A DNA stretch of 64,000 nucleotides from Lysobacterales bacterium (GTDB lineage Bacteria; Pseudomonadota; Gammaproteobacteria; Xanthomonadales; SZUA-36). Position numbers and translations under genes: made by a program. Shown piece after piece: positions 8,482-17,293 of this stretch (positions are counted from its first letter, which is position 1; every line of letters begins with the position of its first letter). The notes below the pieces were generated by a model, which was not told the origin of the DNA, ran no database searches, and saw only the letters and a program-made list of their open reading frames with translations. The DNA lies in NCBI GenBank assembly GCA_014238945.1, contig JABAAB010000061.1, positions 1-64,000 on the forward strand, read 5' to 3'.

Positions 8482-10650
8482 ATGATGCACAAGCTATTAA
8501 GAACAGGGCTGGTTGGGGTGATCATCATGCTGTTGGCGGTTGCAGTTTTCATCGTTTCCACCGCCCCACCCCGGACCGATACCGCGGACTTGTTCGCAGC
8601 GGCCCAGGCATACCAGGTGCGTATCATCCGTGATGATTTTGGTGTGCCACACATCTACGGTGCCCGTGATGTCGACACGGCATTTGGCCTGGCCTACGCC
8701 CATGCGGAAGATGATTTCGAGACCATCCAGGAGGTTTTGCTGGCCACCCGGGGCATGCTGGCAGCCGTCAAAGGACGGGGTGCAGCCAAAACCGATTACC
8801 TGGTCGCCCTGATGGGCGTCTGGCAGGCCATTGATCGTGATTACTACACCCTCTTAAGCCAGCACACCAGGGATATCGCCGAGGCCTATGCTGCCGGTAT
8901 CAACCTGTTTGCAGCACAACATCCGCAACAGCTTATGCCCTACGTGTTGCCGGTAACCGGTCAGGACCTGGTCGCAGGTTTCACCTTCAAGACACCCCTG
9001 TTCTATGGATTCGACTCCGTGCTTGGTGGGTTGTTTGGTAGTGGTGAGCCCCGTGAACTGGCACGTCAGGGCGAACTGGCCCTGCAATTTACGCCTGAAG
9101 TCCAGGTCGAACTGGGTAGCCAGGGCGTAGCCGTGGCCCCCACCCGCTCTGCCGATGGCAAAACCCGGCTGTTGGTGAACTCCCACCAACCGCTGACCGG
9201 ACCGGTGGCCTGGTATGAGGCCCGTCTGCATTCAGAGGAAGGTTGGGATATCGCCGGGGCAACCTTTCCGGGTAGTCCGTTGATCATCCACGGACACAAT
9301 CGCTACCTGGGCTGGGCCAATACGGTCAACAATCCGGACCTGGTCGATGTCTTTCAATTGACTCTGAATCCTGACAACCCGGACCAGTACCTGCTGGATG
9401 GTCAATGGCGGGACTTCGAAGTACACGATGTGGAGATCCTGGTAAAACTGCTCGGCCCGCTGCGCTGGACCTTCAGTGAACCCCTGTATTTTTCAGAACA
9501 CGGACCCGTATTGAAACTGCCCCACGGCACATTCGCCCTGCGTTGGGCGGGAATGCACGAGACCCGTATGCTGGGACAGATGCTGCAGATGAACAAGGCC
9601 CGTAATCTGGAGGAGTTCGAAACAGCCCTGGCCATCGGTGCCCTGCCCAGTCTCAACTATGTCTATGCCGATGTGGCGGGCAACATCGGGCATTATTACA
9701 ACGCTACCTTTCCACGCCGGGCGGAAGGCTGGGACTGGGAGAAAGACCTGCCGGGTGATCGTTCTGAGTTGATATGGCGTGACTACCTGCCATTCAGTGC
9801 CATTCCGAAAACCAGAAATCCCACCTCCGGCTTCGTATTCAATGCCAATAACACCCCGTTCGTTGCCACCGTCGGCGAAGGTCAGCCGGTACCGGCACAG
9901 TTCAGCGTGACGCAGGGTATCGAAACAAAAATGACCAATCGGGCCCATCGGCTCAGGCGCCTGCTGGATGCGGACCCGGACATCAGCCGCGAAGACTTGC
10001 GCCGTATCAAGTATGACCTGCACTATGATGACGACCTTCCCGGCATGCAGACCTTCAGAGCCTTCCTGGAGCAGGGTCCGGAGCCGGCAAACCAAGATCT
10101 GCAAGAGGCATTTAATTTGTTACGCAGTTGGGACGGCAGCACCCGGCGTAATAGTCGTTCGGCTGCCCTTGCAGTACTCACACTACAACCGTTGCTGGAT
10201 TTCAGACACCGCGATGATAGAGCCGATCTCACGGTTTCACTCCGACAGGCGGTTGATCACCTGCTGCGTCATTTCGGACGCATGGACCCCGAATTCGGTG
10301 AACTCAACCGGCTAAAAAGGGGTGAATTGGAATGGCCACTCGATGGCGGACCCGATATTCTGCGTGCGGTTTACGGTGACCCCGACCCGGAAGACGGAAC
10401 CCTGATCGCAGGGGCCGGTGACAGCTACATCATGTTCGTGGAGTGGGATGCCGAAGGCGAGCCAAACTCAATATCTGTGCACAACTTTGGTAGCGCCACC
10501 CTGGACCCGGACTCACCCCATTACGCTGACCAGGCACCCCTGTATTCGGCAATGCGTGAGAAACCCGTATACCTTCGACTGGAGGACTTACTACAACACC
10601 ACAGCCGCGACTACTCGCCCCATGCTCCCGGTCAAAGTGAAACCCGGTAG
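8482..10650 (+). CDS. Penicillin acylase family protein (Ntn-hydrolase)
   Basis: 722 residues. An N-terminal hydrophobic segment (about 8-28) acts as signal or anchor, then an alpha chain with IIRDDFGVPHIYG and FGLAYAHAEDD. The autocatalytic cleavage site is LGSQGVAV: Ser213 would become the N-terminal nucleophile of the beta chain. LLVNSHQPL, SPLIIHGHNRYLGWANT and the later LNYVYADVAGNIGH are the expected beta-chain blocks. Members cleave amide-linked acyl groups (beta-lactam side chains, N-acyl-homoserine lactones, cyclic lipopeptides) in the periplasm. The usual NNW after the nucleophile is replaced by QGV, so the substrate pocket may differ. It follows the membrane-protein gene and converges on a small HIG1-like gene with a 20-nt gap. 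Confidence 0.9.
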   Translation: MMHKLLRTGLVGVIIMLLAVAVFIVSTAPPRTDTADLFAAAQAYQVRIIRDDFGVPHIYGARDVDTAFGLAYAHAEDDFETIQEVLLATRGMLAAVKGRGAAKTDYLVALMGVWQAIDRDYYTLLSQHTRDIAEAYAAGINLFAAQHPQQLMPYVLPVTGQDLVAGFTFKTPLFYGFDSVLGGLFGSGEPRELARQGELALQFTPEVQVELGSQGVAVAPTRSADGKTRLLVNSHQPLTGPVAWYEARLHSEEGWDIAGATFPGSPLIIHGHNRYLGWANTVNNPDLVDVFQLTLNPDNPDQYLLDGQWRDFEVHDVEILVKLLGPLRWTFSEPLYFSEHGPVLKLPHGTFALRWAGMHETRMLGQMLQMNKARNLEEFETALAIGALPSLNYVYADVAGNIGHYYNATFPRRAEGWDWEKDLPGDRSELIWRDYLPFSAIPKTRNPTSGFVFNANNTPFVATVGEGQPVPAQFSVTQGIETKMTNRAHRLRRLLDADPDISREDLRRIKYDLHYDDDLPGMQTFRAFLEQGPEPANQDLQEAFNLLRSWDGSTRRNSRSAALAVLTLQPLLDFRHRDDRADLTVSLRQAVDHLLRHFGRMDPEFGELNRLKRGELEWPLDGGPDILRAVYGDPDPEDGTLIAGAGDSYIMFVEWDAEGEPNSISVHNFGSATLDPDSPHYADQAPLYSAMREKPVYLRLEDLLQHHSRDYSPHAPGQSETR

Positions 10651-10670
10651 CAGCACGGACGATTCGCCCG

Positions 10671-10862
10671 CTATGAGTGCAAAAGTAATGCGAAAATCAG
10701 CAGGATGACGGCTGCGGCCTGGAATCCTACCCTCAACCACATAAATGAGGTGCCGAAAGTCCGGTCAAACCGGCCACCTGAAGACATCGACGCCAGACCG
10801 AGCAACAGTGCGCCGATGGTGGCCAGCAGGGCCAGGATGATGACGATGGTCAGAAGTTGCAT
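10671..10862 (-). CDS. Small HIG1-like twin-transmembrane protein
   Basis: 63 residues: one N-terminal helix (about 4-24), a short SSGGRFDRTFGTSFMWLRV loop, and a second helix (about 43-61). The basic loop leading into LRVGFQAAAVILLIF resembles the HIG1/twin-TM family found near respiratory complexes. The frame is open upstream to 11012, but the ATG at 10862 begins exactly at the first helix. Function in this organism is unknown. Confidence 0.75.
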   Translation of the reverse strand: MQLLTIVIILALLATIGALLLGLASMSSGGRFDRTFGTSFMWLRVGFQAAAVILLIFALLLHS

Positions 10863-11063
10863 GATTAATACTGCTTGTTGTTGGATGCCTGAAGAAATCA
10901 TACGGCAAAATGGGGTAGGTTCCAATTTCCAAAAATGGAAAGCTGTGTACCGATTGTTATTGGCCCACCGGAAGAAGCAGCGGTCATTGTGGCGCGTGGC
11001 ACTCAACAACAAAACCCGGTCTGCGCCATCGGGGCAAAAATGAATTTGGCTGATTTCCGGTCT

Positions 11064-11801
11064 TTACACGCTGTGCATACTGCCACCGTCAAAACCGATG
11101 GCCTGGCCGCTGATAAACCCTGCAGAATCGGAGCACAAATATGCCACCAGTTTTGCCATTTCCTCCGGCTGACCCAGTCGCCCAACGGGAATTTGCTTTG
11201 CCATGGTTTCAAAACTGCCGCGAAACTGTTTTAAGCGATCGGTCTCGGTATAGGTTGGCAACACCGCATTGACGGTAATTCCATCCGGGCCCAGTTCCTT
11301 GCTGAGGGTGTTCATCAGTCCATGAACTCCTGCGCGCAGAGCGTTCGACAGGGTCAGGTTCATCGCAGGCTCCTTACCGGCAATTGAAGTCACCATCACG
11401 ATACGGCCCCAGCGCTGTTCGGCCATCAATGGCCGGACCGCACGCGTGGCCTGCACCACGGACATAAATAGCTCCTGAAATGATAAATGCCACTGAGCAT
11501 CGTCCAGGTCCGCAAATTTACCCAGGGGTGGTCCGCCGGCATTGGTGACCAGTATGTCAACACCGCCCAGTTTTTGCCTGGCCTGATCCATCAGGTCATC
11601 GACTGCCGTGGGATCACCCAGGTCACAGGCAATGACGCCATGCGCACCGACCTGCGCCGCCGTTTCCGCCAGCTTTTCAGGGTTTCTCGAACTGATCAGT
11701 ACCCGTGCACCTTCAGCCACCAACTCCTGAGCAATGGCCTTACCCAGACCCTGCGAGGAGGCAAACACCAGTGCCCTCTTGTCTTTGATTCTCAAGTCCA
11801 A
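11064..11801 (-). CDS. Short-chain dehydrogenase/reductase with altered catalytic residues
   Basis: 245 residues with the SDR fold: the nucleotide loop is ASSQGLG (near 14-20) rather than TGxxxGIG, then the NAGG motif near 88 and the serine region VTSIAG. The usual catalytic YxxxK is read here as SNALR, so Tyr becomes Ser and Lys becomes Arg. The C-terminal FISGQAIGFDGG is normal. FabG-like SDRs with this SNxxR variant exist as a subgroup, so it is probably not a mutation of a normal enzyme, but the reaction is unclear. It stands alone between two intergenic gaps. Confidence 0.88.
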   Translation of the reverse strand: MDLRIKDKRALVFASSQGLGKAIAQELVAEGARVLISSRNPEKLAETAAQVGAHGVIACDLGDPTAVDDLMDQARQKLGGVDILVTNAGGPPLGKFADLDDAQWHLSFQELFMSVVQATRAVRPLMAEQRWGRIVMVTSIAGKEPAMNLTLSNALRAGVHGLMNTLSKELGPDGITVNAVLPTYTETDRLKQFRGSFETMAKQIPVGRLGQPEEMAKLVAYLCSDSAGFISGQAIGFDGGSMHSV

Positions 11802-12164
11802 TTCTATTCTCCCTGCTCCGGCGCCGGAGAGTCCCCTGTGCTGGAGATTCCCTGGAGCTAAAGTAACATCCTGTACCCGTATAAAACAAAACCTGATCTT
11901 TTGCTGACGGATTTGTTCTCCTGTTTGCTTTTATTCGAAGGTTTCATGCTTAACTGACGGCAAGCGGACCCCCGCATGACAAATTGCTGCGCAGCTATCT
12001 ACCGCCAAAGCGAGTAAATCAGTTACCCGAATTTCGAACGAACACTACTGACCCACACCGGATTCTGGTGAGATATAGTAGTATCGTGCTGCAATACAGA
12101 TTGAAATCGTTTGCATCACACTGTTTCGGCCCTTGCTTTTTCTATACCTGCTAAGGAGAACGCC
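11802..12164. other. Intergenic stretch between divergent genes
   Basis: About 360 bp between the SDR start and the probable start of the serine hydrolase. It should hold both promoters. A TATAGT near 12073 is a possible -10 for the plus strand but has no good -35 at the right distance. I see no RNA gene or repeat. Confidence 0.4.
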
Positions 12165-13358
12165 ATCAAGACCCAATACTTAGCATCTTCGATGCTTGCT
12201 CTTGTTCTTGTCACGTCTCCCGTCGTTGCACAGAACGAGTGGCCTACCCGGGGATGGCAGTCGACGACACCGCCCAAGGTGGGTCTCGATGCCAGGGTCC
12301 TCGCCGCGTTCGATGCCGATATAGGCGATGGAAAATACGGATTCATCGATTCCATGCTGGTTATCCGTCATGGAAAAATAGCCTATGAACGCTACTACGG
12401 ACACGACTACGACACCATCTATGACCAGGAGTCAAAAACGCCCGGTCCGCTCGTGGTCAATGATCCGTCCGGGCCCTATAACTACTTCAATGCGTGGTGG
12501 CATCCCTATTATCGCAAGGGCACCCTACACACCATGCAATCGGTCACCAAGAGTGTCGTCTCGGCTGTGATCGGGATTGCAGCTGGACGCAATGAGTTTC
12601 CAGCGCTCGATACACCCGTGCTGTCTTTCTTCAATGAGGACGAGGTGGCCAATGTCGACGAGCGTAAACGCAGCATGACGCTCAGGCACCTGCTCACGAT
12701 GTCGACAGGTCTGGACTGGGACGAAGACGTTCCCTACGCCGATCCAACCAACACGTTCGCCATCATGGCTCGGTCACCGGACTGGGTGAAGTTCACTTTC
12801 GATCAACCGATGGCAAAGAGCCCGGGTGAAGCTTATCAGTACAACAGTGGTGCGACGCTGATACTCGGCCATGTATTTCGGTTGGCGACGGGTTTCGATC
12901 TCGAAGAATATGCCGTGCAACACCTGTTTGTACCGCTGGGAATCGAAGATTACGTCTGGAAGCGTACGCCGTTCGGGCTTGTGGATACCCAGGAAGGGCT
13001 CTTCGTTTCGTCCAGGGATATTGCCAAAATCGCCTATCTTTACCTGAAAAACGGTCAGTGGGCGGGGCAACAGATCGTACCAGAGGCCTGGGTGAAAGCA
13101 TCGATCGAACCAAGTATGGGCGTCGTAGATGACCGCAGTATCGAGTACGGCTACAAATGGTGGCTTTACCACTACAATTACGGAGGAGAAGAGCGCGTCG
13201 CGTTCGCCGGTACCGGGTTTGGCAATCAGCGCCCGATCGTTTTGCCCGAACTCGGCATGGTCCTGGTTTTCACAGGATGGAACATACTGCCGAATCGTCC
13301 CTCCCTCTCAGCTCAGGTGGCAATCGAGCGGATTCTGGAGGCCGTCAAAGATCCGTAA
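12165..13358 (+). CDS. Serine hydrolase, beta-lactamase/class C family, exported
   Basis: Penicillin-binding-protein-like fold: SxxK as SVTK (Ser126, Lys129), a YNS motif near 226, and AGTGFGNQ in the place of the KTG-type strand. Residues 1-23 form a good signal peptide ending VVAQ. AAGGAG (12153-12158) lies six bases before an in-frame ATC at 12165, exactly where the signal peptide should begin; no ATG, GTG or TTG stands there. The next candidate upstream is TTG at 12111, which adds 18 residues without a ribosome site. The next downstream is an ATG at 12192, inside the signal peptide. Such exported proteins act as esterases, D-aminopeptidases or carboxypeptidases; the substrate is not predictable. 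Confidence 0.85.
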   Translation: MKTQYLASSMLALVLVTSPVVAQNEWPTRGWQSTTPPKVGLDARVLAAFDADIGDGKYGFIDSMLVIRHGKIAYERYYGHDYDTIYDQESKTPGPLVVNDPSGPYNYFNAWWHPYYRKGTLHTMQSVTKSVVSAVIGIAAGRNEFPALDTPVLSFFNEDEVANVDERKRSMTLRHLLTMSTGLDWDEDVPYADPTNTFAIMARSPDWVKFTFDQPMAKSPGEAYQYNSGATLILGHVFRLATGFDLEEYAVQHLFVPLGIEDYVWKRTPFGLVDTQEGLFVSSRDIAKIAYLYLKNGQWAGQQIVPEAWVKASIEPSMGVVDDRSIEYGYKWWLYHYNYGGEERVAFAGTGFGNQRPIVLPELGMVLVFTGWNILPNRPSLSAQVAIERILEAVKDP

Positions 13359-13433
13359 CCCGGTGTTTCGTCTGTTTTCTGGCAGGCTGGCTGCCATTCC
13401 GTGTTCAGCCACGTGGATACCCGATTCAATATT

Positions 13434-14462
13434 ATGACTAAAAACAGCCACAAATTTTGTGAAGAAAATTTCATCTGGGATGACCACTGTGGTTTCGAGA
13501 TGACCCCGGATGCGGTCATTGGGCCGTTACTGGATCCATGGCGCGAAGCCGGTATCGATTATTTCTCCATCAATGTGTATTACGACCCGCAGGACTGGAC
13601 CTGTTGTCTGCAAAACATAGCCGCCCTGCGCCGCCGGATTCCACTGGAAGCCCCCTGGTGTCGGGTCGTCGCGGACGTGGACGACATTGATGCGGCACAC
13701 GCCGAGGGTAAGGCAGCAGCCACCTTTGATATCGAGGGAATGAATGCTCTGAACGGCCGTCTCGACCTGGTCCAGACCTACTATGAACTGGGTGTGCGAC
13801 ATATGTTGTTCGCCTACAACCGAAACAACCTGGTGGGTTCGGGCTGTCATGACGATGACACCGGTTTGACCGATTTTGGCCGCTCCGTCATCGATGAGAT
13901 GAACCGGGTCGGCATGGTCATAGACTGCTCCCATACGGGATACCGGACCACCATGGAGGCGATGCAGCGCTCCAGCGCACCGGTCATTTTTTCCCACTCC
14001 AACGCCCGGACGCTGGCCGACCACGGACGCAATATACGCGACGACCAGATACGTGCCTGCGCCGAGGGTGGTGGTGTGATCGGTATCAACGGGCTAAACC
14101 TGTTCCTGGGTGACGGTGACAAGTCCAAAGCCGAGAGCGTAGCCCGGCACGTGGCCTATATTGCCGAGCTTGCAGGTCCGGAACACGTTGGAATCAGCCT
14201 GGATTACGATCCCCCGATAGCCGATGCAATCGGCCTGGGTGAAGACGATCCGGCAACCGCCAGTAACATCGAAGCGGTCATCGTTGACAACCCCGAATAC
14301 TGGCCACCGGATGCCGGTTATAAGCGCCCCATCGACATCCTGGCCCCGACCAGCCTGCCGGCGGTGTGTGATGAATTGTTCCGTGTCGGTTTTAGCGAGA
14401 ACGAGATGGCCGCAGTACTCGGTGGAAATTTCCGGCGGGTTGCCAGCAAAGTCTGGAAATAA
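13434..14462 (+). CDS. Membrane dipeptidase family protein (peptidase M19)
   Basis: 342 residues from the ATG at 13434; a GTG at 13401 is possible, and neither has a strong ribosome site. Ligands of the M19 zinc centre are visible as FDIEGMNAL (Glu101), DCSHTGY (His167) and FSHSNARTL (His188). The first ligand motif, usually DGHND, is here WDDHCGFE: the histidine (18) remains but the second aspartate does not. M19 enzymes hydrolyse dipeptides and some D-residue or beta-lactam amides. No signal peptide, so cytoplasmic. It ends 6 nt from the convergent fumarase. Confidence 0.88.
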   Translation: MTKNSHKFCEENFIWDDHCGFEMTPDAVIGPLLDPWREAGIDYFSINVYYDPQDWTCCLQNIAALRRRIPLEAPWCRVVADVDDIDAAHAEGKAAATFDIEGMNALNGRLDLVQTYYELGVRHMLFAYNRNNLVGSGCHDDDTGLTDFGRSVIDEMNRVGMVIDCSHTGYRTTMEAMQRSSAPVIFSHSNARTLADHGRNIRDDQIRACAEGGGVIGINGLNLFLGDGDKSKAESVARHVAYIAELAGPEHVGISLDYDPPIADAIGLGEDDPATASNIEAVIVDNPEYWPPDAGYKRPIDILAPTSLPAVCDELFRVGFSENEMAAVLGGNFRRVASKVWK

Positions 14463-14468
14463 AGGGGG

Positions 14469-15980
14469 CTACTCTTGGCCGTTCCTGATCTTCAGCCGCC
14501 ATTTCTCGGGGCCGATTTGGTGGATCGACTCACCATTGACATCCACGGCCACGGTAACCGGCATATCATGAACTTCAAATTCGTAGACAGCCTCCATGCC
14601 CAGTTCGGGAAAGGCGAGTACCCTTGACGCCTTGATGGCCTGCGAAACAAGGTAGGCGGCACCCCCCACGGCCATCAGGTAGACGGCCTTGTTGTCCCGG
14701 ATGGCCTCGATTCCGGTTGGTCCGCGTTCCGCCTTGCCGATCATGCCCATCAGGCCGGTCTGCTCCAGCATGGTGCGGGTGAATTTGTCCATTCGGGTTG
14801 CGGTGGTCGGGCCTGCAGGTCCCACCACCTCATCACCCACCGGGTCAACCGGACCGACGTAGTAGATAAAACGTCCCTCAAGATCAACCGGCAGTTCCTC
14901 TCCCGCTGCCAGCATGTCCGTCATGCGCTTGTGGGCTGCATCCCGGCCGGTCAGCATTTTTCCGTTCAGCAACAGGCTGTCACCCGGCTTCCAGGTGGCA
15001 ATGTCCTCCCGCGTAATGGTGTCGAGATTAACCCGTTTGACATTCCCACCGACCACGCGGGTGACCTGTGGCCAGTCTTCCAGACGTGGAGGCTGCAATC
15101 TTGCCGGCCCGCTGCCATCCAGGGTGAAATGGGCATGACGGGTGGCTGCGCAATTGGGGATGATGGCCACGGCCTTGTTGGCCGCGTGACTGGGAAAGTC
15201 CCTGACCTTGACATCAAGCACGGTGGTTAAACCACCGAGCCCCTGGGCTCCGATACCCAGTCGGTTGACCTTGTCATACAACTCCAGGCGCAGCTCCTCG
15301 GCCCGGTTTTCCGCACCACGTTCCATCAGTGCCTGAATATTTACCGGCTCCAGTAATGCTTCCTTGGCCAACAGCATGGCCTTCTCGGCGGTGCCGCCAA
15401 TACCAATACCGAGCATACCCGGCGGACACCAACCGGCACCCATCAGCGGAACCATTTTCAAAACCCACTCGACCACTGAATCGGACGGATTCAGCATGGC
15501 AAACTTGGCCTTGGCCTCCGAACCACCTCCTTTGGCTGCCACGTGTATCTCCACGCTGTCACCGGGAACAATATCGTAATGAATGACACCTGGTGTATTG
15601 TCACCGGTATTCCGGCGGGCACCATCCGGGTCGGCCATAATCGAGGCACGCAGGGTGTTTTCGGGATGCTGGTAAGCCCGCCTGATCCCTTCATTGACCA
15701 TGTCGGTCACCGACATGTCCCCCTGCCAGCTGACATCCATACCCACGTTCAGGAAAACCGTGACTATACCCGTGTCCTGGCAGATCGGGCGGTGCCCCTC
15801 TGCGCACATACGGGAATTGATCAGTATTTGGGCGATGGCGTCTCTGGCTGCCGGGTTGGCCTCCTTTTCATACGCCTGGTGTACTGCCTGGATAAAATTG
15901 AGCGGGTGATAATAAGAGATGAATTGCAGCGCGTCCGCCACGCTGCTGATCAGATCGTCTTGCCGGATAACCGTGGTCAT
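14469..15980 (-). CDS. fumA: Class I fumarate hydratase
   Basis: 503 residues of the two-part Fe-S fumarase/tartrate-dehydratase chain: alpha part about 10-285 and beta part about 310-495. The three cluster cysteines are in HRPICQDTG (67), GAGWCPPG (185) and PNCAATRH (277). YVGPVDPVGDEVVGPAGPTTATRMD is the expected beta-domain block (given here as two joined pieces, about 375-398). It interconverts fumarate and L-malate in the citric acid cycle; related enzymes act on tartrate or mesaconate. Oxygen-labile cluster chemistry is a family property. Single gene, convergent with the M19 peptidase. Confidence 0.93.
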   Translation of the reverse strand: MTTVIRQDDLISSVADALQFISYYHPLNFIQAVHQAYEKEANPAARDAIAQILINSRMCAEGHRPICQDTGIVTVFLNVGMDVSWQGDMSVTDMVNEGIRRAYQHPENTLRASIMADPDGARRNTGDNTPGVIHYDIVPGDSVEIHVAAKGGGSEAKAKFAMLNPSDSVVEWVLKMVPLMGAGWCPPGMLGIGIGGTAEKAMLLAKEALLEPVNIQALMERGAENRAEELRLELYDKVNRLGIGAQGLGGLTTVLDVKVRDFPSHAANKAVAIIPNCAATRHAHFTLDGSGPARLQPPRLEDWPQVTRVVGGNVKRVNLDTITREDIATWKPGDSLLLNGKMLTGRDAAHKRMTDMLAAGEELPVDLEGRFIYYVGPVDPVGDEVVGPAGPTTATRMDKFTRTMLEQTGLMGMIGKAERGPTGIEAIRDNKAVYLMAVGGAAYLVSQAIKASRVLAFPELGMEAVYEFEVHDMPVTVAVDVNGESIHQIGPEKWRLKIRNGQE

Positions 15981-16038
15981 GGCCGCAACCCCTGGATGGT
16001 CATGAAAATCATAACTTCGGGACAGCCATTTTCACACA

Positions 16039-16659
16039 CTACATGGTCGTAGCATGACAGGAGAATGAATTCATGAACTCTTCACCCGATTGTGTTGACA
16101 CAATCGCTGAAAAAGAGCCCAGAACCTGTTGAGCGTGTTTTCCCCATAGTCGTGTCATTGGACCGGTATTTCTCCCGCCTGTTGTACGTCCATCAAAGAG
16201 TAAACCACCATAACCCGCACGATCGAGAACGAATACTTCGGCATTGGGGAAATTATCACCTCTTAAAGTACCCTCAAAGCTGACATGGTCGCCAGACCAC
16301 TGTGCTGAGAAATCTATGGCGGTGTCAATGGCCGGCGCACCAGGTGCCAACGGGTTCGCGCCCGAAGTGGTGGCACTAAAGGAAATCGATCCCGGGGATA
16401 TCTCCTGGTTGATAACTTTTGCCTCTACTTCTGAAAAGTGTTTGCCAAGAAATTCCTGAACGTCGATACCTGCACCGGTTAATTCAGTTCCACTGCTGAA
16501 TGCGTCCATGTCGCTCACACTGTCAGAAGAGAATGGAACCATTCCAATGGTCCTGGCACTGTCCACCAGGCTGATCGACGGACCGGAACGGTGGTCGCCT
16601 TCGAATCCGAAGCCAAATTGCGAAAAGGGAGCGTAGCGACGAAATACCAGGTAATACAT
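16039..16659 (-). CDS. Uncharacterised protein beginning MYYLVFRRYAPF
   Basis: 206 residues without a signal peptide or membrane helix. The start MYYLVFRRYAPFSQFG followed by GFEGDHRSGPS is distinctive. The middle and C-terminal parts (NPLAPGAPAIDT, PNAEVFVLD, TTGGRNTGP) suggest a small beta-rich domain. I believe this is a recurring bacterial/fungal family but cannot name it with certainty. AAAAGGAGT stands just before the ATG. It is monocistronic, beside a long non-coding stretch. Confidence 0.75.
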   Translation of the reverse strand: MYYLVFRRYAPFSQFGFGFEGDHRSGPSISLVDSARTIGMVPFSSDSVSDMDAFSSGTELTGAGIDVQEFLGKHFSEVEAKVINQEISPGSISFSATTSGANPLAPGAPAIDTAIDFSAQWSGDHVSFEGTLRGDNFPNAEVFVLDRAGYGGLLFDGRTTGGRNTGPMTRLWGKHAQQVLGSFSAIVSTQSGEEFMNSFSCHATTM

Positions 16660-17293
16660 GGGGACTCCTTTTAATCAATAATTCATCCTAAATAAAAGTT
16701 CCAGAATCAGGGCTGGATTACACCAGGGCTTCGCCACCTTCCTGACACGGACCAGAAATAAAGAACCTGACGGTGCTACCCACAACACCGGGATGATATC
16801 CCGCAGTGTATTAAACTGCAGCAAAGGTTTAAACGTCGTGACCTGTTTCAACTCAGGGAACATCAGGAGTATAAGGAGAACACAGGTCATTTTCCAAGAA
16901 ATACACGTCGATTACTGTGCTTTTGAGGCGGTGGATAGAGTAAGGTCCAGAGTCAATAAACACTGATCCCCTTCCACTGATGAGTTTGGTTGTCCTTTTG
17001 CTTAGATCAAATCGTTATAAACCATTTGTGATAAATCCTTGTGTAACCCGGTTTTATTCCATATGCTCGGTACTATGAATTTTCAGAACCCACCAGCAAT
17101 TTGTGCAAACACCGGTGTAATGTGTATGTGTATCTGTCTGCCGCCTCCGGGGCGCGTGGGATAGCTGCTACTTCCTGAACAATGATTTCGCAGAAAACCA
17201 CCCGCTCAAAAGGCGGGTGGTTTTTTTTTGGCTTTTTGAACACATAACTAATAGATAGACCCATTTGGGGATAGACCAATTTAGGATTCGACC
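16660..17293. other. Long non-coding stretch upstream of cysB
   Basis: 634 bp with only short, featureless reading frames. Its left end should hold the promoter of the minus-strand orphan and its right end the cysB leader. A strong intrinsic terminator at 17194-17229 lies 64 nt before the cysB start codon. A promoter-like TTGTGT, 17-bp spacer, TATGCT pair is near 17039-17067. Together these would define a transcript of about 150 nt, discussed as a candidate small RNA or leader. Confidence 0.5.
17194..17229 (+). terminator. Intrinsic terminator before cysB
   Basis: CCACCCGC (17198-17205), a 7-nt loop, then GCGGGTGG (17213-17220), extended by AAAA/TTTT pairing and followed by nine T residues. 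It is the best intrinsic terminator in the window. No plus-strand protein gene precedes it, so it ends a non-coding transcript or attenuates cysB. Confidence 0.88.

Noticed and set aside
16675..16890. 71-codon minus-strand frame upstream of the MYYL protein
   Set aside because: Composition unlike coding sequence here and no start signal; treated as part of the non-coding stretch.
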